Below the pieces are notes generated by a model. It was not told where the DNA came from. It ran no database searches and worked only from the letters and a program-made list of their open reading frames with translations. Positions 7,247-13,265 of a stretch of 20,310 bases of DNA are shown piece by piece (within the stretch, counting starts at the first letter, position 1; each line of letters starts with the position of its first letter). A program made the position numbers and the translations under genes. This stretch comes from a virus, in IMG/VR virus record IMGVR_UViG_3300025687_004466, positions 1 to 20,310 of that record; one strand, 5' to 3'.

Positions 7247-7864
7247 TTAACCGGTTACGATATCACCAATACTACGTGCTACAGTTGCACCAACACCAGT
7301 GTCAAGAGGTGTTTGCACAGCATTATCAAATCGAATAGTCATGCCAATTGTTACAGGAGCACTTTCGCTATATGCTAATTGTTGATAATTAGCTTCCTTC
7401 AAATAACAACCATACAATTCCCAAGTTTCTAGTACTGTTGGTTCATTTGCACCATTGCCACCATCTAAGATTTCGCAACGTGTAATAAATTTATAATCGA
7501 TGCCACTGGCAGCAGAGCTCATTTCCATAAAGTCAAATTGCTTCTGTAATTGTTCGCCTATTAATCTTGAAACATTGCCTGAAGCGTCGTCGCGAATGTT
7601 AACTGTTGTATCGCTCCATGTATGCTTACCTGCTAATCTAACCATTGAGTTATAGATATGAATATCCATATCAGCAAAGCTAACTTGCGGGCGGTTAAAA
7701 TCAATTACCTGCTTTGTTAACTCTGTACGAGGTGTACTAACACCAAAGTTTTCGAAAGTTACTCGAAAACGATACTTTAATTTTGGCATTAATAAGCCCT
7801 GGGTTGAGCTTGATTGATCAGCTGCCAAAGGTACTGTCATTCTAGTTAATGATGAAACCGACAT
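7247..7864 (-). CDS. 19: Tail tube protein, T4 gp19-like
   Basis: 205 residues, close to the T4 gp19 length (163) with a modest extension. LMPKLKYRFRVTFENFG at 25-41 and the C-terminal run ETWELYGCYLKEANYQQLAY followed by APVTIGMTIRFDNAVQ are typical of the myovirus tube monomer. The product polymerises into hexameric rings that form the DNA conduit inside the sheath. It starts at the ATG 7862-7864, preceded by a strong CTAAGGAGAA ribosome-binding site and a GATAAATA late promoter, and it lies just after the sheath terminator. Strong independent signals suit a high-copy protein. Confidence 0.88.
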   Translation of the reverse strand: MSVSSLTRMTVPLAADQSSSTQGLLMPKLKYRFRVTFENFGVSTPRTELTKQVIDFNRPQVSFADMDIHIYNSMVRLAGKHTWSDTTVNIRDDASGNVSRLIGEQLQKQFDFMEMSSAASGIDYKFITRCEILDGGNGANEPTVLETWELYGCYLKEANYQQLAYSESAPVTIGMTIRFDNAVQTPLDTGVGATVARSIGDIVTG

Positions 7865-7870
7865 ATTTGT

Positions 7871-7880
7871 TTCTCCTTAG
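7871..7880 (-). promoter_or_regulatory. Strong ribosome-binding site of gp19
   Basis: The minus strand reads CTAAGGAGAA, a near-complete Shine-Dalgarno sequence with its AGGAG core 8-9 bases before the gp19 ATG. It is stronger than most in this window, matching expected high expression of the tube protein. Confidence 0.7.
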
Positions 7881-7888
7881 TTTATTAA

Positions 7889-7896
7889 TATTTATC
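7889..7896 (-). promoter_or_regulatory. Late promoter GATAAATA for gp19
   Basis: The minus-strand core is GATAAATA, one mismatch from the T4 late consensus TATAAATA. It sits between the sheath terminator and the gp19 ribosome-binding site. The predicted start point is near 7883, giving a leader of about 20 bases. Confidence 0.6.
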
Positions 7897-7910
7897 TTTC
7901 TTTCAGAGAC

Positions 7911-7936
7911 AAAAAAAAGGGGCCGAAGCCCCTTTT
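7911..7936 (-). terminator. Rho-independent terminator after the sheath gene
   Basis: On the minus strand the order is AAAAGGGGC, loop TTCG, GCCCCTTTT, then further T residues (eight T in all). This is a 9-bp stem with a UUCG tetraloop and a uninterrupted U tract. It lies 24 bases after the sheath stop codon and is a textbook intrinsic terminator isolating the sheath transcript from gp19. Confidence 0.93.
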
Positions 7937-7960
7937 AAGTTATAATAAGTTAACTCATTA

Positions 7961-10900
7961 TTATAAGCCTGCTGCAATATCCCCAGTGTTCTTAATACGA
8001 ACTGGAATATAAATGAATTCAACAGCTTTCACAGGTTCAATTGCAATATCCACATATAGTTCTGAACGATCAATACGTGCTGGTGTATTGTTGCTTTCGT
8101 CGCATACTACTAGGTAATCGTAAATACCACGTTTAGCAACTAAATCGTTCATTAATCCTTCAACTGCATTCTTAACTTCGTCGCGTGTTAATTTATCATT
8201 TGGTTCAAACATAAATCCTTTAGCGATCGATTCAACCTGATCACGTAAAAATGCAACTAGTCGTGCTACGTTAATACGATCTAATGCACTACCTGTCTTA
8301 GTAGTCTTATTGCCGTAATTAACTAATCCAGTACCCGGAATAAACGTTAATGGATTAACATTATTTTGATATAATGTATCACGAATTGAATTACGGTTGG
8401 CAATCTGAACATATTCGCCTGATTGTGCATCAACATATCCTAATGAGCTAACATTGTCAATATTACCGCGACGTGTACCGGCCGGTGCTAGCCATGGATA
8501 TCCAATTTCATCGTTACGAATAATTGTACGCAACATCATATGACTTGGAGGAACAACTACTGTATTTCCACTTAAATCATTAGTTTGCCCTGATGGATAG
8601 AATACGCCTAAGTAATAATCGTTACTTGCTAATCCATCACCTGTTGATAAACCTTCGCCATTGTTGTTAGTAGCCCAATTAATTAGATCGGTGCCGCTGT
8701 CGGCTAAACGTAAAGGTGTATCACCTACAACAAATGCTGTATTATTACGATCATTATTTAATGCAACCATGTTCGGAATCAACTCTGGATATCCTGGAGC
8801 CGAAATTAAGTTAAACACACGTTGCTCTTCGCGAATTTCTGTATTAGCATCAATTCCAGTTTGCATTGCGTTAACAATCATTTGACGTTGAGCTTGACGT
8901 CCCATGTAAGGACTGCCGTCATTCTTATTTCCTGATGCAGTTACCCAGCAATTCTTTTCAGTTGGCAATGTACCCGAAAAGTCAGATGCATTAAAGTAAT
9001 TTAATCTAAATTCTTTAACTGTGTAACCGCTGCGACGAGTATTAAACAACAATGTACCTGCTGGATATAATGTATCATCAGGTGCATCTAAGTCTAAATA
9101 GTTGCTAGCTAACAGATCTTCGATAGATGGCATATCGTCGGTAATTGGATCAACTGAACCGCCTGTGCCCCAACGTGCATCTGCAAAAATTATACCATTT
9201 TCGGTTGTTTGATCTGAAGTATCAATCGATACCCATTGGTCAACACCGTCAACTGACTGCCAACGCTTAACCATTGGATAATTTTCTAAGTCTGAAGTAT
9301 CAATCCATAAATCACCGTATACAAGTGCCGTACCATCGCTTTGGGTAGTTGGAGCACTTGCACTGACTCGTGGACCGCTTGGGTCAGTTGTTGTTAAGTC
9401 ATAACCGCGAACATCATTATTTACATTACGATATCCTTTCCAACCGTTACCATCATGGATCATAATATCAACTTGGTTAATCGAACTATGGTACCAATAA
9501 GTGCCATTTGCTGGATCTTGTCCTGGTTGTGTGTTACTAGCAGAGTATCTAGTATCATCTGGATTAGTTAAATCAACCCAGTTACTAACAATAATACCGT
9601 TAGCTAGTCCATCTTCCATTCTTTCACGGATACCGTCAACAGATGTAACTAAGCCAGCGTCAGTTACTGGAGTGCCACTGATATCAATTAAATGAATCAC
9701 GCCACCTCTAGTGTGCGAAAGCTGAATTGCGCCAGTTGATAAAACTGTTGCTGAAACATAGTTTACATTAGCTGCTAACAAATCAGCAACAAAATCTTCT
9801 GCAGTTGTGCCTGATAAAGTAACAGTCACCGGTGAAGTCATTGATGCCGAACCCGGAGAGCTTGCACTAATTGTAAATGTTTCGCTAGCTGTGAATGTTG
9901 GCGAAGTGGTATTACCAGTAACAACTGTCTGACCGCTTGCTAATCTTTTATACAATTTAAATGTTGCGGTGTTATTTTCGTTAACATCATATCTAGCGTA
10001 TAAGCTATCTTGTGCAATTGAACTACCGCCATTTGATGGATCTAAGTAGTAATTAGCACTTGCATCAGTTAGGTACATAGGGCAATTAACTGCGCTAAAT
10101 GCACCTGTTGCTGCACTATACTGTTTAACTACTAAGTTTGCACCAAGATTTACATTTGAAATCTTATGCCATACACTACCACTTGGTCTAGGAACAGTAT
10201 CAGTACTTCTCCAGCGTGGAATTACTGTATGCGTAGTTTGTTGTACAATTGGTGCATAATAAGTGCCGGCAGTAATACCAACATCGTCTAAGATTGTACC
10301 CGATGGGTTAGCAATAATAACGCTTGCATCCTCTGAGCTATTATCGTCGCCAGCGCCAGATTCAACATAAATCTGCAAACGCCCGTTAACTACACCAGCA
10401 GTAACTCCTGTAATTGCTGAGGTATTGATATTAGCAGCCAATGATTCAACTGTTGAACTTGTAGGTGAAACAACAGTTCCGTTAATTTCAAACTGGTGTA
10501 TCGGATTTAATGTAGGGTTTGTTTCAGTTCCTTCAACTGTTGCCCAACTTGCTTTCCAGTCATCAGAACCAACTAGTACCCAATTATTATTCTTATTTTT
10601 ATAGTAAATAGGATTACTAGCATTTGTAGCAATAATTGCATAAGAACCAATATTGCCTAAACTTGCTTTAGGTAGTCCTGAATCTAAATCATTTGAACTT
10701 GTGATTACAATTGGTGTAACATTTACAAATGAATTAATTGCTGCATTCCATTCAAATACGCCCCAAGTAGATTCAGCTGTATCTAACCACCAGCTACCAT
10801 CGTCGGGACTTCCAGTTGGACGTGTAACGCTTGCGGCTAATTCTGCTAAGTCTATGTCAACACGCTGTACGTAAGCACGGTTACTTACTCCTAACACCGA

Positions 10901-11194
10901 ATATGCTGCTAGTAGACCATACTCGTTAAGTTCATAACCATTAATTGGTGTTCCATTAGTAGTATTATAAAAGAACGGATTACCAAAAGTATTAACTAGC
11001 TCTCGTTGGCTAGAAATTAGATAAATTTTATTAGCGTTAGAAGCAAGTGTGCCTGCGGCTACGCCTGTTCCTGAAGCGGTAACCTTATTTCGTGCTGTTG
11101 CAATCAAAATATAAGGTACACTATTGGTCAGCGAAGAACGGTAGTTGCTTTCATCAACAATTGATACTTCAACGCCTGGTGAAACTAGTGCCAT
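7961..11194 (-). CDS. 18: Tail sheath protein, T4 gp18-like, greatly enlarged
   Basis: 1077 residues against 659 in T4. Residues 1-115 (start MALVSPGVEVSIVDES) and about 760-1077 (GRQAQRQMIVNAMQ, DEIGYPWLAPAGTRRG, YVDIAIEPVKAVEFIYIPVRI) form the conserved sheath core; the C-terminus contributes to the inter-subunit beta sheet of contractile sheaths. The region between is an insertion. It includes aspartate/tryptophan-rich modules near 126-158, 325-350, 555-590 and 614-658 (for example YGDLWIDTSDLENYPMVKRW). Two related beta segments near 234-310 and 438-515 resemble the flagellin IN motif (FEINGTVVSP...VNGRLQIY). The start ATG has GAGGAAAT upstream and an AATAAATA late-type element further up. 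The gene forms its own unit, closed by the terminator at 7911-7936. Confidence 0.9.
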   Translation of the reverse strand: MALVSPGVEVSIVDESNYRSSLTNSVPYILIATARNKVTASGTGVAAGTLASNANKIYLISSQRELVNTFGNPFFYNTTNGTPINGYELNEYGLLAAYSVLGVSNRAYVQRVDIDLAELAASVTRPTGSPDDGSWWLDTAESTWGVFEWNAAINSFVNVTPIVITSSNDLDSGLPKASLGNIGSYAIIATNASNPIYYKNKNNNWVLVGSDDWKASWATVEGTETNPTLNPIHQFEINGTVVSPTSSTVESLAANINTSAITGVTAGVVNGRLQIYVESGAGDDNSSEDASVIIANPSGTILDDVGITAGTYYAPIVQQTTHTVIPRWRSTDTVPRPSGSVWHKISNVNLGANLVVKQYSAATGAFSAVNCPMYLTDASANYYLDPSNGGSSIAQDSLYARYDVNENNTATFKLYKRLASGQTVVTGNTTSPTFTASETFTISASSPGSASMTSPVTVTLSGTTAEDFVADLLAANVNYVSATVLSTGAIQLSHTRGGVIHLIDISGTPVTDAGLVTSVDGIRERMEDGLANGIIVSNWVDLTNPDDTRYSASNTQPGQDPANGTYWYHSSINQVDIMIHDGNGWKGYRNVNNDVRGYDLTTTDPSGPRVSASAPTTQSDGTALVYGDLWIDTSDLENYPMVKRWQSVDGVDQWVSIDTSDQTTENGIIFADARWGTGGSVDPITDDMPSIEDLLASNYLDLDAPDDTLYPAGTLLFNTRRSGYTVKEFRLNYFNASDFSGTLPTEKNCWVTASGNKNDGSPYMGRQAQRQMIVNAMQTGIDANTEIREEQRVFNLISAPGYPELIPNMVALNNDRNNTAFVVGDTPLRLADSGTDLINWATNNNGEGLSTGDGLASNDYYLGVFYPSGQTNDLSGNTVVVPPSHMMLRTIIRNDEIGYPWLAPAGTRRGNIDNVSSLGYVDAQSGEYVQIANRNSIRDTLYQNNVNPLTFIPGTGLVNYGNKTTKTGSALDRINVARLVAFLRDQVESIAKGFMFEPNDKLTRDEVKNAVEGLMNDLVAKRGIYDYLVVCDESNNTPARIDRSELYVDIAIEPVKAVEFIYIPVRIKNTGDIAAGL

Positions 11195-11225
11195 ATTGAT
11201 TTCCTCGTTAATATGTTGTTATATC

Positions 11226-11233
11226 TATTTATT
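11226..11233 (-). promoter_or_regulatory. Late-type promoter AATAAATA for the sheath gene
   Basis: The minus strand reads CTAATAAATAG. The AATAAATA core differs from the T4 late consensus at the first base only and lies 32 bases before the sheath ATG, with a GAGGAA ribosome-binding site between. It is the best promoter candidate in that short gap. Confidence 0.5.
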
Positions 11234-11263
11234 AGTTTCACTATAAATCAGCGGTTTATCTGA

Positions 11264-11289
11264 CCTTGGCCAAGGCCTTATTATAAATA
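11264..11289 (+). promoter_or_regulatory. Plus-strand promoter with palindromic spacer
   Basis: TATAAATA at 11282-11289 lies five bases before the ATG at 11295. It can be read as a T4 late element or as a sigma70 -10 (TATAAA) with a weak -35 CTGACC at 11260-11265 and a 16-base spacer. The spacer contains CCTTGGCCAAGG (11264-11275), a perfect 12-base palindrome that could be an operator. The predicted start point falls at or next to the ATG. Confidence 0.45.
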
Positions 11290-11294
11290 AATGT

Positions 11295-11642
11295 ATGGAA
11301 AGACCGCTATGTTCTGTGTGCGAAAAACAACCTAGAGCCGTAAATTATGTCAAAAATGGTATAACTTACTACCGTTCTCGCTGTAATCAATGTAACGGAA
11401 TGGACAGAAGAAAAAAACCGTTTGTTCCACGCTGGAAACAGAAGGGTTATAAGCAAAAAACTACATGCGATAGGTGCGGATTCCGAGCAAAATATCCATC
11501 ACAAATAGTTGTGTTTCATGTCAATGGAAATTTAGACGATGCTACAATCACAAATCTGCGCAGCATTTGTCTGAATTGTGTTGTTGAGATAGACAAGGAT
11601 GATTCACCTTGGAAGCAAGGCGATCTTATGCGAGACTTTTAA
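11295..11642 (+). CDS. Zinc-binding protein with degenerate HNH-like C-terminus
   Basis: 115 residues with four CxxC knuckles: C6/C9, C30/C33, C58/C61 and C92/C95, enough for two zinc sites. The second half, VFHVNGNLDDATITNLRSIC, followed by LNC, matches the His-x-x-x-Gly-Asn...Asn-Leu-x-x-x-Cys-x-x-Cys pattern of HNH nucleases. The usual second histidine is not evident, so catalysis is uncertain. The middle is Lys/Arg-rich (RRKKPFVPRWKQKGYKQK), consistent with nucleic-acid binding. It is the only plus-strand gene in this block, lying between the sheath gene and the exonuclease and converging on the latter with a 17-base overlap. The ATG at 11295 has no Shine-Dalgarno and may be leaderless. 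A DNA-binding regulator or free-standing nuclease are both possible. Confidence 0.7.
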   Translation: MERPLCSVCEKQPRAVNYVKNGITYYRSRCNQCNGMDRRKKPFVPRWKQKGYKQKTTCDRCGFRAKYPSQIVVFHVNGNLDDATITNLRSICLNCVVEIDKDDSPWKQGDLMRDF

Positions 11643-12150
11643 TGTTTAACTTATTAAGTGTACGTTGTAGTAATCCAATTTGTAAAATAACATCTTCAAA
11701 AGCGTGGTGACTATTGCCCAACTTTTCACGGTCTGGGCTCATTTTGTATACCGTGCGAGCGTCCATTACTTTGTAATACTGCCAGGGAATTGGCATACCA
11801 TAACTCTTAAATGCGTGTTCAATAATAGTCATGTCAAACGCAATACCGTTAGCCCAAATGCGTTCTGCGTGCCACATTAGCCCTTTAAGTTCTTCTAATG
11901 CGTCTTTTAACGGCACACGATCCTCTTCGCCAAATGCTTCTTCCTGTGCTAATTCACCTTGTTGTGCCCACCATTGAATAGTTAAATCTTCGATAACACG
12001 GTCAGGCTGGGACTCTGTATCAATACGACGATACATTGCGTGTTTATCGTAAATGGTATCAGAAAAAGGATCAAACGCACACGCCGCAATGTTTAGAATT
12101 ACAGCGGCAGGGTCAGAGCCTAACGTTTCTAGGTCGATCATCAAGTCCAT
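11626..12150 (-). CDS. dexA: DEDDh 3'-5' exonuclease, T4 DexA-like
   Basis: 174 residues. The N-terminus MDLMIDLETLGSDPAAVILN gives Exo I (D6-x-E8), NGIAFDMTII gives Exo II (D106), and HHAFEDV gives Exo III with H148 and D153, completing the DEDDh set. IEDLTIQWWAQQ resembles the T4 DexA segment TKSTIEWWKNQ, and overall layout fits DexA or the related Rv2179c-like exonucleases, though it is shorter than T4 DexA (227). The expected activity is 3'-5' degradation of single-stranded DNA or RNA, with a role in nucleotide salvage or DNA/RNA turnover. A perfect sigma70 promoter sits immediately upstream, with its predicted start at the first ATG. ATG at 12139-12141 (Met4), with GGA five bases before it, is an alternative start that would keep all catalytic residues. 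Confidence 0.85.
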   Translation of the reverse strand: MDLMIDLETLGSDPAAVILNIAACAFDPFSDTIYDKHAMYRRIDTESQPDRVIEDLTIQWWAQQGELAQEEAFGEEDRVPLKDALEELKGLMWHAERIWANGIAFDMTIIEHAFKSYGMPIPWQYYKVMDARTVYKMSPDREKLGNSHHAFEDVILQIGLLQRTLNKLNIKSLA

Positions 12151-12156
12151 AATAGT

Positions 12157-12185
12157 ATTATAGTAGAGTGTTGAGTAGTTGTCAA
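12157..12185 (-). promoter_or_regulatory. Perfect sigma70 promoter for the exonuclease
   Basis: The minus strand has TTGACA (12180-12185), a 17-base spacer and TATAAT (12157-12162), full consensus at both hexamers. The -35 overlaps the TGA stop of the upstream gene. The predicted start, 7 bases after the -10, is the exonuclease ATG itself. This would allow early transcription by unmodified host polymerase. Confidence 0.85.
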
Positions 12186-12475
12186 CCTTTACGTGCTTTA
12201 TTCAAAGCACGTATCAGTCTGCTTGCTGTGTTAATACGTTTAGAACGCTCGCTTCTGCGGGCTTGTTGTTTGTAGGTTTGCGCTCTTGTGCGCTTCATTT
12301 TTTCACGCTTGGCTACATCAATCGGCTTGTCGCAATCTGTAACAGATGGAACAATACGTCCTTTACGCTTACCAGAAGTACAACGCCATTTTAGTTTTGC
12401 TTTGCCACCTCGAGTTGTAGTTTTAGAACGACTCCAAACCATTTCGTGTTCTGGAATAAACTCGCTTGCTCGCAT
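12182..12475 (-). CDS. Small highly basic protein with MRASEFI start, possible packaged DNA-binding protein
   Basis: 97 residues with a great excess of Lys and Arg. It starts MRASEFIPEH, close to the T4 capsid-targeting peptide MKTYQEFIAE, then WSRSKTTTRGGKAKLKWRCT, SGKRKGRIVPSVTDCDKPID (two cysteines, C32 and about C48, a possible metal or disulphide pair) and a helical basic tail (RTRAQTYKQQARRSERSKRI). I recall this WRCTSG-x-RKGR...C-x-x-PIDVAKR pattern as a widespread uncharacterised protein in marine phages. Its ATG overlaps the gp13 TAA (TAATG), so it is probably translated with gp13. A histone-like internal head protein that enters with DNA is a reasonable inference, unproven. Confidence 0.75.
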   Translation of the reverse strand: MRASEFIPEHEMVWSRSKTTTRGGKAKLKWRCTSGKRKGRIVPSVTDCDKPIDVAKREKMKRTRAQTYKQQARRSERSKRINTASRLIRALNKARKG

Positions 12476-13233
12476 TAGCCAATGACCCAGGTAATTGGCT
12501 GCGAACCATCTACATAATTGCGCAAGTCATCAAGCAATGCTTGCTTTTCGGCCATGCCTTCTTGCTTCATTTGCGAACCATTTAGTGCTGAACCACCTTG
12601 TGGACCAGCAATGCTTGCAAACTTTTCACGTGCTTGACCAATAATAACTTTAGCAGAAGCAGTAGTGAAGTCTTTAATCCACTGCGAAGTTTGATAGTCC
12701 TGTAGTAATGTCACTTCAGGCTTGGCATTAAATACCCATAACAGAATTTCTTCGCCTGTGCCTTTTGGATCACGCACAACACGAAGTTCTTTTGTTACAG
12801 GGTTAAACGTGTAGTTCATAAACCCACCAAACATACGCATCGCAAGTTCAACATACTGCGAGTACATTTCAAATGTAGCTAAACCACCTGCGTAAGTGTA
12901 GTTTAAAAGGTAGACGTTGAGAGTAGCCTGAGAAAATGGGTCAAAGCTACTACTATAAGGGCCAGTAGCGTCCCCCAGAGTACGTCTGAAAATTTGACGG
13001 ACATGTGTTACCTCTTGTGGTAGTGTATAAGTATCCTGTCCTTCCTGGAGTGTTAAAAACGCATAGCTCTCTTCCGTGCTAGCCTGCGAACGTTGTCTAA
13101 AAATACCAAGTGCTTCTTGATATGCTATCTCATAGTGTTCTGGATCGAGCTCAATGTCAATAATGCCATCGCCTAATCTTAGTCCTACATACTTAAAGAG
13201 ATCTTGTTTTAGAGTGTCTAAACTTGCAGCCAT
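12475..13233 (-). CDS. 13: Neck/head completion protein, T4 gp13-like
   Basis: 252 residues (T4 gp13 is 309). The N-terminal pattern (FKYVGLRLGDGIIDIELDPE followed by an ALGIFRQRS helix) matches the gp13/connector family signature L-x-x-LG...I-x-I-x-x-x-Q-x-x-x-x-I-x-x-AL. EGQDTYTLPQEVTHVRQIFR is the conserved beta-hairpin seen in head-completion connectors. The C-terminus has KDFTTASAKVIIGQAREKFA, a helix typical of these proteins. gp13 with gp14 forms the neck ring sealing the DNA-filled head. Here gp13 is on the minus strand while gp14 and gp15 are on the plus strand 1.3 kb away. Start ATG 13231-13233 has an AAAGG ribosome-binding site and a CTAAATA element within a palindrome upstream. 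Confidence 0.72.
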   Translation of the reverse strand: MAASLDTLKQDLFKYVGLRLGDGIIDIELDPEHYEIAYQEALGIFRQRSQASTEESYAFLTLQEGQDTYTLPQEVTHVRQIFRRTLGDATGPYSSSFDPFSQATLNVYLLNYTYAGGLATFEMYSQYVELAMRMFGGFMNYTFNPVTKELRVVRDPKGTGEEILLWVFNAKPEVTLLQDYQTSQWIKDFTTASAKVIIGQAREKFASIAGPQGGSALNGSQMKQEGMAEKQALLDDLRNYVDGSQPITWVIG

Positions 13234-13251
13234 ATACCTTTCCGTCCTTAT

Positions 13252-13265
13252 ACACTATTTAGTGT
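13252..13265 (-). promoter_or_regulatory. Palindromic CTAAATA element upstream of gp13
   Basis: The minus strand reads ACACTAAATAGTGT: six-base inverted arms around a two-base centre, containing CTAAATA, a late-promoter-like core that also holds the TAA stop of the preceding gene. It could be a late promoter for gp13 and/or a protein-binding site. The evidence is the sequence pattern only. Confidence 0.35.
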
